A stretch of 21,867 nt of DNA. Source: Streptosporangiaceae bacterium. GTDB lineage: Bacteria > Actinomycetota > Actinomycetes > Streptosporangiales > Streptosporangiaceae. The position numbers and the translations under genes were made by a program. Location: positions 1-21,867 of the forward strand of contig JASIBJ010000446.1 in NCBI GenBank assembly GCA_030045215.1. The letters run 5' to 3'. This document shows positions 15,746 to 21,867 of this stretch, piece by piece. Positions within the stretch are counted from its first letter, which is position 1. Each line of letters begins with the position of its first letter. A model generated the notes under the pieces. The model searched no databases, was not told the origin of the DNA, and worked only from the letters and a program-made list of their open reading frames with translations.

Positions 15746-15772
15746 GTGCCGGGCAGGCGGCCAGCGCCGTGA
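15746..15772 (+). CDS. Possible 8-codon minicistron coupled to rsmD
   Basis: After the recG stop, an AAGGAG site (15730-15735) precedes, by 10 nt, a GTG at 15746. This opens an 8-codon frame (VPGRRPAP) whose TGA overlaps the rsmD GTG as GTGA (15769-15772). The rsmD start itself has no good Shine-Dalgarno, so ribosomes could reach it by termination-reinitiation. The spacing is a little long and eight codons can arise by chance. Confidence 0.25.
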   Translation: MPGRRPAP

Positions 15773-16365
15773 CCAGGATCATCGCCGGTGCTGCGGGCGG
15801 CAGGCGGCTCACCACGGCTGCGGGCCGGACGACCCGGCCGACCAGCGACCGGGCCAGGGAGGGTCTGTTCGCCACCGTGCTGGCCATGCGAGGCGCGCTG
15901 GCCGGCGCGGCGGCGCTTGACCTGTACGCCGGGTCGGGGGCGGTCGGGCTTGAGGCGCTGTCACGCGGCGCGACCGACGTCATCCTGGTCGAGTCCGACC
16001 CGAGGGCCGTCGCGGTGATCAGGGCAAACATCGCGCGCATCGGGCTGGCGGGCGCCCGCCTGCTCCCGGGCAAGGTCGAGCGGGTTCTCGCCCAGGGCCC
16101 CGACATCGGCACCAGGCCGCGCGACTTCGCATTCGCCGACCCGCCCTATGCGCTCCCCGACGCGGAGCTTGACCAGGTCCTGACGGCTCTGGCCAGCAAA
16201 GGATGGCTGGCGCCGGGTGCGGTGGTCGCGGTGGAGCGCGCGACCCGGTCGGGGCCGCCGACATGGCCGGAAGGGCTTGAACCTGACCGGTCGCGTACCT
16301 ATGGCGAAGCGACGCTCTGGTACGGTCTCGCCGCAGGCGCGTTACCGGTGGCGACGGCCCCCTGA
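15769..16365 (+). CDS. rsmD: 16S rRNA (guanine(966)-N(2))-methyltransferase
   Basis: RsmD methylates N2 of G966 in helix 31 of 16S rRNA using S-adenosylmethionine. The 198-residue protein starts TRIIAGAAGGRRL, has RPTSDRAREGLFATV (23-37), the SAM loop LDLYAGSGAVGLEALSRGA (50-68), and the amino-methyltransferase motif IV as DPPY (124-127). The GTG at 15769 is the family-like start but lacks a strong ribosome-binding site. It lies 38 nt after recG and 34 nt before coaD, the conserved actinobacterial order. Confidence 0.95.
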   Translation: MTRIIAGAAGGRRLTTAAGRTTRPTSDRAREGLFATVLAMRGALAGAAALDLYAGSGAVGLEALSRGATDVILVESDPRAVAVIRANIARIGLAGARLLPGKVERVLAQGPDIGTRPRDFAFADPPYALPDAELDQVLTALASKGWLAPGAVVAVERATRSGPPTWPEGLEPDRSRTYGEATLWYGLAAGALPVATAP

Positions 16366-16399
16366 TGTGATGCGCACCGCGACGGGAGCGTGATTCGGC

Positions 16400-16879
16400 G
16401 TGCGGCGTGTTGTCTGCCCAGGCTCATTCGACCCGGTTACAAACGGGCATCTCGACGTCATCTCCAGGGCAGCGCAGCTGTACGACGAGGTCGTCGTGGC
16501 CGTGTTCCGGAACCCCAACAAGACTGCCTTGTTCAGCACGGAGGAACGGCTTGAGCTGCTCCGCGAGGCGACCAGGACCCTGGAGAATGTTCGGGTCGAA
16601 CATGTCGAGGGACTGCTCGTTGACTTCTGCAAGGCGAATGACATCTCGGCGGTGGTGAAGGGCCTGCGGGCCGTCTCCGACTTCGACTACGAGATGCAGA
16701 TGGCGCAGATGAACTACAGCCAGGCGGGCGTGGAGACGCTCTTCATGACCACGAACCCGCTGTACGCGTTCCTGTCCTCCAGCCTGGTGAGGGAGTTCGC
16801 CAAGTTCGGCGGGGACGTAAGCGGGCTGGTGCCGCCGATCGTCCTCGAGCGGCTGAAGGAGCGCATGCACGAGGAATGA
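16400..16879 (+). CDS. coaD: Phosphopantetheine adenylyltransferase
   Basis: CoaD adenylates 4'-phosphopantetheine to dephospho-CoA, the penultimate step of coenzyme A synthesis. The 159-residue protein begins RRVVCPGSFDPVTNGHLDVI with the nucleotidyltransferase TNGH motif (His17), continues with VVKGLRAVSDFDYEMQMAQM, and has the SSSLVREFAKFGGDVSGLVP ending of the family. The GTG at 16400 has GGGAG about 11 nt upstream, a weak spacing. A terminator-like hairpin follows immediately. Confidence 0.97.
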   Translation: MRRVVCPGSFDPVTNGHLDVISRAAQLYDEVVVAVFRNPNKTALFSTEERLELLREATRTLENVRVEHVEGLLVDFCKANDISAVVKGLRAVSDFDYEMQMAQMNYSQAGVETLFMTTNPLYAFLSSSLVREFAKFGGDVSGLVPPIVLERLKERMHEE

Positions 16880-16882
16880 GGG

Positions 16883-16916
16883 CCCGGCTCCAGCCTGGGT
16901 CCACCGGGAGCCCGGG
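16883..16916 (+). terminator. Hairpin terminator after coaD
   Basis: GGCTCC (16886-16891) pairs with GGAGCC (16907-16912), and CCC (16883-16885) with GGG (16914-16916) after one bulged base. It starts 4 nt beyond the coaD stop and has no T-run. It separates the recG-rsmD-coaD group from yceD. Confidence 0.5.
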
Positions 16917-17024
16917 TGCCCGCCCTCCGTAGCCGGGTTCATCCCGCGGCCGGCCAAGTTGGGGCTGCCGCAGGCCAGCCGGTAAGCTAAACCGTTGACT
17001 ACCCCGCCACTGATACTACTCGTT

Positions 17025-17702
17025 ATGCCACAATCGCGAACCAAGCACCCAAAGCGGCTGGATCCGCGGAACCCGCTGGTGTTTGACATCAGGGATCTTG
17101 GACCGGGAACAGCGCGTACCCTGAAGCGTACCTGCGTGACGCCTGACCATCTGGGCGTCGAGATGGCCAGGGTCCCGGCCGGTGCCGACCTGGAGCTGGA
17201 AGTGCAGCTCCAGGGAGTCGCCGAGGGAGTGCTCGTGACCGCCAGCGTCACGGCACCGCTCGTCGGCGAGTGTGCGCGGTGCCTAGATCCGTTCACCTCG
17301 GCTATGCAGGTGCGGTTCCAGGAGCTGTTCAGCCCGGAGTCGGCAGAGCCAGGCAACGTCGACGAGCAGGATGACGTGGAGAACTACCCGCTGGATGGCA
17401 GCGGGCAGCTCGACCTGGAGCCAGCTCTGCGGGATGCGGTGGTGCTGGAACTGCCGCTCTCGCCATTGTGCGAGGACGACTGCAAGGGCCTTTGCCCGGA
17501 GTGCGGGGTCCGGCTGGCGGATGCCGAGCCTGGCCACGAGCACGAGCAGCGCGGCGCCATGTGGGCGGCGCTGCAGGATTACCGGGCGGCCGGGCCGGAA
17601 GGCAGCGGCGCCGGGGAGGAAGCTGTACCGGACGGGAAAGCCGGACCGGAGACGACGACGGACCGGACGGACCCCGCACCGGGACAGGCGAAGGAGCGCT
17701 GA
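17025..17702 (+). CDS. YceD/DUF177 family protein
   Basis: YceD-type proteins are encoded next to rpmF throughout bacteria; a link to rRNA or ribosome metabolism is proposed for the family. The 225-residue protein has [20 protein letters not shown] at the start, [20 protein letters not shown] with a CxxC, and [13 protein letters not shown] with further Cys residues, a likely zinc site. The last ~45 residues are an acidic/Gly-rich extension. I use the ATG at 17025, which matches the length of related N-termini; an in-frame TTG at 16995 would add ten hydrophobic residues. No Shine-Dalgarno precedes the ATG, so a leaderless message is possible. The rpmF ribosome-binding site is inside its last codons. 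Confidence 0.9.
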   Translation: MPQSRTKHPKRLDPRNPLVFDIRDLGPGTARTLKRTCVTPDHLGVEMARVPAGADLELEVQLQGVAEGVLVTASVTAPLVGECARCLDPFTSAMQVRFQELFSPESAEPGNVDEQDDVENYPLDGSGQLDLEPALRDAVVLELPLSPLCEDDCKGLCPECGVRLADAEPGHEHEQRGAMWAALQDYRAAGPEGSGAGEEAVPDGKAGPETTTDRTDPAPGQAKER

Positions 17703-17703
17703 G

Positions 17704-17880
17704 GTGGCAGTACCCAAGCGAAAGATGTCGCGCAGCAACACGAGGTCGCGCCGCGCGCAGTGGAAGACGATGGCACCTCAGCTGGTGACGTGCCCGAATT
17801 GCCGTGACCCCAAGCTTCCGCACACTGCCTGCCCGACCTGCGGTACTTACAACAGGCGCCAGGTCACGACTCCTTCCTGA
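17704..17880 (+). CDS. rpmF: 50S ribosomal protein L32
   Basis: A 58-residue large-subunit protein with the L32 opening [19 protein letters not shown] and two CxxC motifs (CPNC and CPTC), making it the zinc-ribbon form. The GTG at 17704 has AAGGAG 7 nt upstream, located within the yceD end, and starts 1 nt after the yceD stop. The next gene, rnc, follows after 55 nt. Confidence 0.97.
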   Translation: MAVPKRKMSRSNTRSRRAQWKTMAPQLVTCPNCRDPKLPHTACPTCGTYNRRQVTTPS

Positions 17881-17935
17881 CATGCCCTTAGGGGGTCCGC
17901 ACCGCGGTGCCGCCGCCGCGGGAGGGAGCTGCCTA

Positions 17936-18679
17936 GTGACTGACTCAGCTGCTGAGAGGCAGGGAGCGAACGGGACCGACAGCCTGCTCACATCACTGCA
18001 GGTGCCGGTCGGCTCCGACCTGCTCGGCCGGGCGCTGATGCACCGCTCCTTTGCCTACGAGAACGGCGGGCTGCCGACAAACGAGCGCCTGGAGTTCCTC
18101 GGTGACTCGGTCCTCGGACTGATCGTGACCGACACCCTGTTCCGGCAGTATCCCGACTTGCCCGAGGGCCAGCTCGCCAAGCTGCGCGCAGCCGTCGTGA
18201 ACATGCGCGCGCTCGCCGGCGTCGCGCGCGGCCTGGAACTCGGCTCTTATGTGCGGCTGGGCAAGGGCGAGGAGGGCACCGGCGGCCGTGACAAGTCGTC
18301 GATCCTGGCCGACACCCTGGAGGCGGTGATCGGAGCGGTCTATCTCGACCAGGGGCTGGCCGCAGCGGATGCCCTCGTCCACAGGCTGTTCGACCCGGTG
18401 ATCGCCCGCTCCGCGCGGCTGGGCGCGGGCCTGGACTGGAAGACCTCGCTGCAGGAGCTCACGGCGTCGGAGATACTCGGCGCCCCCGAGTACCACGTCG
18501 AGGAGAGCGGCCCCGATCACCAGAAGTCGTTCCGGGCTTTCGTGCGGATTGGTACGAAGACCTATGGCGAGGGCGAGGGCCGGTCCAAGAAGGAAGCCGA
18601 GCAGCAGGCGGCCGAGGCAGCCTGGAACGCGATCAGCGAGGGGCTTGCGGCACGCGACGCCTCTCAGGCGCAGGACTAG
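17936..18679 (+). CDS. rnc: Ribonuclease III
   Basis: RNase III cleaves double-stranded RNA, including the 30S rRNA precursor. The 247-residue protein has the signature [15 protein letters not shown] with catalytic Glu53 and Asp57, the second pair Asp126 and Glu129 in [20 protein letters not shown], and a C-terminal dsRNA-binding domain (DWKTSLQEL to [15 protein letters not shown]). The GTG at 17936 has GGAGGGAG 7 nt upstream. An ATG at 17882 opens the same frame next to the rpmF stop but has no ribosome-binding site and would add Gly/Ala-rich residues foreign to the family. Confidence 0.97.
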   Translation: MTDSAAERQGANGTDSLLTSLQVPVGSDLLGRALMHRSFAYENGGLPTNERLEFLGDSVLGLIVTDTLFRQYPDLPEGQLAKLRAAVVNMRALAGVARGLELGSYVRLGKGEEGTGGRDKSSILADTLEAVIGAVYLDQGLAAADALVHRLFDPVIARSARLGAGLDWKTSLQELTASEILGAPEYHVEESGPDHQKSFRAFVRIGTKTYGEGEGRSKKEAEQQAAEAAWNAISEGLAARDASQAQD

Positions 18680-18693
18680 CACCGGACCGGCAC

Positions 18694-19545
18694 GTGCCCG
18701 AACTGCCCGAGGTCGAGACTGTCCGCAGCGGGCTGGAGAAGCACGTCGTGGGCCGGCGTATCGCTGCGGTTGAGGTGCTGCACCCGCGAGCGGTGCGCCG
18801 GCACCTGGCCGGGCCGGCCGACTTCGCCGCCAGGATGCGCGGCAGGCGGATTGACGCGGCTCGCCGCCGGGGAAAGTACTTGTGGCTGCCGGTCGGCGAG
18901 GATGCGCTGCTTGCGCATCTGGGCATGAGCGGCCAGCTGCTCCTGACGCCGCGCGACGAGCTGCTCTCACCGCACGTGCGGGTCAGGCTTACATTCGACG
19001 ACGGCGGCCCGGACCTGCGTTTCACCGATCAGCGCACCTTCGGCCATCTGCTGGTGGCCGCTGACGGCGCGCAGTTGCCGCCGATCATCGCCCACATCGC
19101 GCCCGATCCGCTGGAGACAGCCTTCGACGCCGCCTGGTTCGCGACTAGGCTGCGGTCGCGACGCACCGGGATTAAGCGCGCGCTGCTTGACCAGTCGCTG
19201 ATCAGCGGGGTAGGCAACATCTACGCCGATGAGGCCCTGTGGCGGACCAAGCTGCACTTCGCCAGGGCCGCCGACCGGCTCCGTCCGGGTGAGGTATCCC
19301 GGCTCATCGCTGCGGTCCGTGAGGTGTTCGGGGAGGCGCTCGCGGCCGGGGGAACGTCGTTCGACAGCCTGTACGTGAATGTCAACGGCGAGAGCGGCTA
19401 CTTCGACCGGGCCCTGAACGTCTATGGGCGGGCCGGCGAGCCATGCCCGAGGTGCGGGGCGCCGATCCGCCGTGACCCCTTCATGAATCGCTCGTCCTAC
19501 ACCTGTCCGGCCTGTCAGCCCCGGCCCAGGAACGGCCGCTGGTGA
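18694..19545 (+). CDS. mutM: Formamidopyrimidine-DNA glycosylase
   Basis: MutM (Fpg) removes 8-oxoguanine and formamidopyrimidines and nicks the DNA. The 283-residue protein begins [13 protein letters not shown], so the catalytic N-terminal Pro and adjacent Glu are intact once the initiator is removed. It has RRRGKYLWL with the conserved Lys, [11 protein letters not shown] of the H2TH domain, and a zinc finger at Cys251, Cys254, Cys271 and Cys274. The GTG at 18694 is fixed by the Pro-Glu-Leu-Pro N-terminus, although the Shine-Dalgarno is weak. It lies 14 nt after rnc, as in Streptomyces and Mycobacterium. Confidence 0.97.
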   Translation: MPELPEVETVRSGLEKHVVGRRIAAVEVLHPRAVRRHLAGPADFAARMRGRRIDAARRRGKYLWLPVGEDALLAHLGMSGQLLLTPRDELLSPHVRVRLTFDDGGPDLRFTDQRTFGHLLVAADGAQLPPIIAHIAPDPLETAFDAAWFATRLRSRRTGIKRALLDQSLISGVGNIYADEALWRTKLHFARAADRLRPGEVSRLIAAVREVFGEALAAGGTSFDSLYVNVNGESGYFDRALNVYGRAGEPCPRCGAPIRRDPFMNRSSYTCPACQPRPRNGRW

Positions 19546-19928
19546 CCGGGCCAGGCGGGGATGGCCCGGAGCAGGAGTCCGGCGCCTTCGGCGCCCAGGC
19601 GCTCGCTGCCAGGGCCGGAGGCAGCACCGGAGCGGCCGCGCCCGACCGCGGCCCTGGCGACGTTCGGCTGACCGCGTGGGTCGAGGGCCGGGTGCAGGGC
19701 GTCGGCTTCCGCTGGTGGGTGCGGAGCCGCGCGTTGGCGCTCGGGCTAGTCGGCCAGGCCGAGAACCTGGCCGACGGGCGCGTCAAGGTGATCGCCGAGG
19801 GCCCGATGGGGCTCTGCGAGGAACTCCTCGGGCTGTTGCAGGCTGGCGGTACGCCCGGCCGGGTCCGGCGAGTCACCTCGCGGTGGGCCCCGTCCTCGGG
19901 CGGATTCTCGGGCTTTGCCGAGCGCTGA
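19542..19928 (+). CDS. acyP: Acylphosphatase
   Basis: Hydrolyses carboxyl-phosphate bonds such as those of acetyl or carbamoyl phosphate. The core starts near residue 41 ([20 protein letters not shown]), with catalytic Arg57, and Asn75 in the [11 protein letters not shown] segment. The family is usually about 90 residues; this one has 128 because of a ~40-residue Gly/Ala/Pro-rich N-terminal extension. No in-frame ATG, GTG or TTG lies between the extension and the core, so the GTG at 19542 is used. It overlaps the mutM TGA as GTGA (19542-19545), which implies translational coupling. Confidence 0.93.
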   Translation: MTGPGGDGPEQESGAFGAQALAARAGGSTGAAAPDRGPGDVRLTAWVEGRVQGVGFRWWVRSRALALGLVGQAENLADGRVKVIAEGPMGLCEELLGLLQAGGTPGRVRRVTSRWAPSSGGFSGFAER

Positions 19929-19940
19929 GCTGAGAACCGG

Positions 19941-19964
19941 CCGGCCGCCTGGCCAGGCAGCCGG
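19941..19964 (+). terminator. Possible hairpin terminator after acyP
   Basis: CCGGC/GCCGG (5 bp), one C-A mismatch, then GCCT/AGGC with loop GGCC, starting 12 nt after the acyP stop. No T-run. The sequence around it is low-complexity CCGG-rich, so chance pairing is possible. Confidence 0.35.
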
Positions 19965-20018
19965 ATGCGTCGTGGGCGCGGGCCTTACCCCGCGGCGCGC
20001 CACACGGAGGGTAACTGA

Positions 20019-20072
20019 GTGGCAACGCTGGGAAGAATTATGGTTGCCTGGCCGACCCGGCCGGGCCGGTGA
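20019..20072 (+). CDS. Possible 17-residue leader peptide
   Basis: GTG at 20019 is preceded by GGAGGG with a 7-nt spacer, an ideal ribosome-binding site in otherwise non-coding DNA. The frame encodes MATLGRIMVAWPTRPGR and stops at TGA 20070-20072. There is no run of one amino acid that would suggest classical attenuation. It could be a leader peptide, a real microprotein, or chance. Confidence 0.3.
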   Translation: MATLGRIMVAWPTRPGR

Positions 20073-20196
20073 CCCGGTGCCGGACCCGGAACCCGAAGTC
20101 CGCTTTTTCGGAGGTAAGGTCCTGTTGTCCCGGTGCCGGTCCAGCCACATTCTCAGGCCTGTGACCTGCACGATCGTCAAACTTGACCGAATACCC

Positions 20197-20225
20197 TTGA
20201 CGGTGGGACCATGGGGGTGTTACCA
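20197..20225 (+). promoter_or_regulatory. Possible promoter of the small coiled-coil gene
   Basis: TTGACG (20197-20202) is a good -35. Seventeen nt downstream is TTACCA (20220-20225), a weak -10; shifting by one gives TACCAG. Transcription would start near 20232, with a leader of about 60 nt. Further TTGAC copies at 20183-20187 and, inverted, 20176-20180 flank it. Confidence 0.35.
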
Positions 20226-20256
20226 GTGCGCAGGCCTATCCGGCACCTGCGCGCAC
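20226..20256 (+). promoter_or_regulatory. Long hairpin upstream of the small coiled-coil gene
   Basis: GTGCGCAGG (20226-20234) pairs over nine positions (one G-U) with the segment 20246-20254 around an 11-nt loop; a register with AC at 20255-20256 and a two-base bulge is also possible. It overlaps the predicted transcription start region. Confidence 0.4.
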
Positions 20257-20274
20257 GCCCACTCTGGTCACTCA

Positions 20275-20292
20275 GTGTGGAGGACCCTACAC
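20275..20292 (+). promoter_or_regulatory. Hairpin enclosing the Shine-Dalgarno of the small coiled-coil gene
   Basis: GTGTGG (20275-20280) pairs with CTACAC (20287-20292), one G-U included, with loop AGGACC. The GGAGGA site (20279-20284) is half in the stem and half in the loop, and the ATG follows at 20294. The stem is short (6 bp) and may breathe, so partial control of initiation is possible. Confidence 0.4.
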
Positions 20293-20293
20293 A

Positions 20294-20482
20294 ATGGCAA
20301 AGGCTCTACTCGGCCACGTCGGCGGGCCGGATCCCCGCATGGTCTCAGAGATGCGCCGCCTGCAGCAACGAGTACGCGACCTGGAGGCAGAGCTTGCCCG
20401 CCTTCAGGACGAGAATGATGTGCTTGTCGCATCAGTCGGTCATGACCTGCTGATCCCGGTCCGCGAGCCAGCGCTCACCTGA
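20294..20482 (+). CDS. Small conserved actinobacterial coiled-coil protein
   Basis: The 62-residue product starts MAKALLGHVGGPDPRMVSEM and continues with a heptad-like helix, RRLQQRVRDLEAELARLQDE, then a short tail. From memory, a protein with this MAKALLG opening is encoded near the acyP-smc region in many actinomycetes, with no assigned function. No signal peptide or membrane segment is visible; a homodimeric coiled coil is expected. The ATG at 20294 has GGAGGA 9 nt upstream, held in a small hairpin. A strong terminator follows at 20509. The placement beside the expected smc locus hints at a chromosome- or division-related role, but that is inference only. Confidence 0.85.
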   Translation: MAKALLGHVGGPDPRMVSEMRRLQQRVRDLEAELARLQDENDVLVASVGHDLLIPVREPALT

Positions 20483-20508
20483 CGAGCGCACGCGGCCAAA
20501 CTAACGGC

Positions 20509-20531
20509 GAGGGACGCTACTGGCGTCCCTC
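20509..20531. terminator. Strong hairpin terminator between coiled-coil gene and esterase gene
   Basis: A perfect 9-bp stem GAGGGACGC / GCGTCCCTC with the 5-nt loop TACTG, then TTCGCTGT. It lies 27 nt after the coiled-coil gene stop and 48 nt beyond the stop of the convergent esterase gene, so it can serve both directions. Confidence 0.8.
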
Positions 20532-20578
20532 TTCGCTGTCCACGGTTAGTCCTCCGGTTCCGCGTCGGCGCTTAGTCG

Positions 20579-21562
20579 TCAGCCCGGCGGTCGGGACATG
20601 TTCACTGCGATGAACGAGAGTGCGGCCGGCATGTTGCGGCCCCAGAACGCGTCATCGTGACATCCGGACAAGATCCCCGGCCCGATCTGGCGACCCGTGA
20701 GAGCCGAGAGCCTGGCCAGCAGCAGCGAAGTTTCCGGCTGAAACGGGTCGTCCGCCCCGCACGCAATCCAGGCCGGCACGCGCCGCAACGCGCCGAGGCC
20801 GGCGAATACGTTGTTGCGGGCGAAGTCGGCAGGGCTGTCGAAGGACGACCGGCTGGCCGCCTCGGCGTCTGCGTACGACGCGAAGATCGCCGGCGACAGC
20901 GCGGCGACCGCGGTGACGCCGGGGAGCGGCCCGGGTGGTGCCGGGGGCGTGGACGGCCCGCTTCCCAAACCCGCAAACGAGCGCAGCACCGGCCGGGCGG
21001 CGAGCTGCTCGGCCATCAGCAGTGCCCCGTAACCGCCCATCGACAGCCCGGTGATGCCGATGCGGCGGGTAGCCAGGCCGGCCGCGGACGCGCGCGGCAG
21101 CACCTCGTAGAGGATCATGCCGATCGGATCATCGCCGTCGGCGCGGGTGTGCCAGTAGGTGGTGCCGCCGTCAACGCAGATGACCGCGAACCCGGCCACC
21201 CGCGCGCTGGTCATCGCCGGCGCGACCAGTCCCGCCATCTCGGCGGCGCTGCCGCCGGCACCGTGCAGTGCGATCACGACGCCAAGGCCACGCAGTGACG
21301 CCGCGTCCGGCGGGACCAGGGTTACCATCTCCACCTCGCGCCGCCGGTAAGCCGAGTAGAACCGCGCGGTGTGGCGGCCAGGGGGCGGCCCGGCTGGAGC
21401 GGTCGGTGCCGAGCCGCAGGCGCCCTCGATCCTGGCCAGGAAGTACTTGCCGGGCAGCGTGCCGTCCTCGACGAGCTCGTAGGCGCCGGCGCACGCCCCC
21501 GCGCAGCCAAGCAGCAGGACGCCCGCACCGCTGAGCAGCATGGCGCGACGGGATAATGACAC
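20579..21562 (-). CDS. Exported alpha/beta-hydrolase esterase
   Basis: The 327-residue protein has an N-terminal export signal: SRRAMLLSGAGVLLLGCAGA combines a Tat-like double arginine with a hydrophobic stretch and a lipobox-like LLGC (Cys20), so it may be a lipoprotein or a secreted protein. The mature part is an esterase/feruloyl-esterase or antigen-85-like hydrolase: VVIALHGAGGSAAEMAG (oxyanion loop), nucleophile Ser174 in GLSMGGYGA, acid Asp271 or Asp272 in CGADDPF, and His302 in GCHDDAFW. The substrate cannot be read from sequence. The start is a GTG at 21560-21562 with GGAGG 6 nt upstream. A TATAGC near 21600 on the minus strand is a weak -10 candidate. It stands alone, opposite in direction to its neighbours. 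Confidence 0.88.
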   Translation of the reverse strand: MSLSRRAMLLSGAGVLLLGCAGACAGAYELVEDGTLPGKYFLARIEGACGSAPTAPAGPPPGRHTARFYSAYRRREVEMVTLVPPDAASLRGLGVVIALHGAGGSAAEMAGLVAPAMTSARVAGFAVICVDGGTTYWHTRADGDDPIGMILYEVLPRASAAGLATRRIGITGLSMGGYGALLMAEQLAARPVLRSFAGLGSGPSTPPAPPGPLPGVTAVAALSPAIFASYADAEAASRSSFDSPADFARNNVFAGLGALRRVPAWIACGADDPFQPETSLLLARLSALTGRQIGPGILSGCHDDAFWGRNMPAALSFIAVNMSRPPG

Positions 21563-21867
21563 GGGCGACCTCCGGCGTGGTGGCGGTGCGCGTCTGGATG
21601 CTATATCCGACCGTGGTCTGGTTTAGCCGTCATTTCCGGTGGTACCTGCAAGCCTGAGAAATGGATGTGTGACTACGGCCCGATCTCCGCACGCAGATCC
21701 GGTACGCGCGCGAATGCGCGGGGTTACCTGGCCGTCGCGGTAGGGTGCGGAGGACGGGCGGCCTCGTGCCATGGCCCCGGACTAGCGGCCCCGGTGCCGC
21801 AAACCCGGTGCTGGCAAACACGGGGCGCGGCCTGGCCTACCAGCTGGGTGGGGAGGAATTCGGCGGG
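21563..21867. other. Gene-free region at the right edge
   Basis: About 300 nt without a supportable gene. It holds the esterase upstream region, a TAGGGT (21741-21746) that could be a plus-strand -10, and two direct copies of CCCGGTGC 14 bp apart (21790-21797 and 21804-21811). GGGGAGGA near the edge may be the ribosome-binding site of a gene starting outside the window; smc is expected next by synteny. Confidence 0.5.

Larger units (their letters stand above)
19929..20293 (+). promoter_or_regulatory. 365-nt gene-free leader region upstream of the small coiled-coil gene
   Basis: No conventional gene fits here. It holds, in order: a hairpin after acyP (19941-19964); a 17-codon frame with a strong ribosome-binding site (20019-20072); a second GGAGG with no following ATG or GTG at useful distance (near 20109); a TTGAC-type repeat cluster (20175-20202) overlapping a possible -35; a long hairpin (20226-20256); and a small hairpin enclosing the Shine-Dalgarno of the next gene (20275-20292). 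Longer frames across it (for example 19915-20418) look like random GC-rich translation. Confidence 0.5.

Noticed and set aside
19915..20418. 167-codon plus-strand frame spanning the leader region and the coiled-coil gene
   Set aside because: It overlaps the coiled-coil gene in another frame, has no Shine-Dalgarno and resembles no family.
21630..21821. 63-codon minus-strand frame upstream of the esterase
   Set aside because: No ribosome-binding site, Arg/Pro-rich random composition, no recognisable pattern.

Overview
The window is high-GC chromosomal DNA from an actinomycete. The gene order is the conserved actinobacterial housekeeping neighbourhood known from Streptomyces and Mycobacterium: hup, ddl, gpsA, plsC, then thiL, thiD, rpmB, recG, rsmD, coaD, a YceD-type DUF177 gene, rpmF, rnc, mutM and acyP. 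A coenzyme F420 gene (cofC/fbiD) and a mycothiol-dependent-isomerase-like gene support the same assignment. GTG starts are very common and several genes look leaderless, both usual in this phylum. No rRNA, tRNA, CRISPR, insertion sequence or prophage is visible.

Layout. 1-406: 3' end of a protein with a helix-turn-helix tail, its stop overlapping that of pntB. 403-3429 (minus): split proton-translocating transhydrogenase operon pntAA-pntAB-pntB. 3722-4439 (plus): a small unknown helical gene, then a short HU protein with a readable promoter. 4532-7683 (minus): plsC, gpsA and ddl (lipid precursors and cell wall); plsC carries an 18-bp tandem repeat in its 3' end. 7768-8415 (plus): cofC. 8462-8695 (minus): stand-alone Lrp/AsnC ligand-binding domain. 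8881-9834 (plus): thiL, apparently starting at ATT. 9918-10775 (plus): membrane-anchored protein with a CBM2-like outer domain. 10842-11462 (minus) and 11559-12296 (plus): divergent TetR/MDMPI pair with a shared TTACATAA element. 12344-13153: thiD, overlapping rpmB tail to tail. 13520-16879: recG, rsmD, coaD. 17025-19928: yceD, rpmF, rnc, mutM, acyP. 19929-20293: a structured leader. 20294-20482: small coiled-coil protein. 20579-21562 (minus): secreted or lipid-anchored esterase. 21563-21867: no recognisable gene; smc would be expected beyond the edge.

Working together, the genes cover redox balancing (Pnt), nucleoid structure (HU), peptidoglycan and phospholipid precursors (Ddl, GpsA, PlsC), cofactors (CofC, ThiL, ThiD, CoaD), ribosome parts and maturation (L28, L32, RsmD, RNase III) and DNA repair (RecG, MutM). 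No clearly new multi-gene system is visible. The less ordinary items are the non-canonical thiL start, the structured leader at 19929-20293, the tail-less HU at the hupB/hupS locus, the divergent TetR/MDMPI operators, the plsC minisatellite, the CBM2-like membrane protein, and the lack of the DAK-domain gene usually found between rpmB and recG. All functions are read from sequence by eye; no database search was run.
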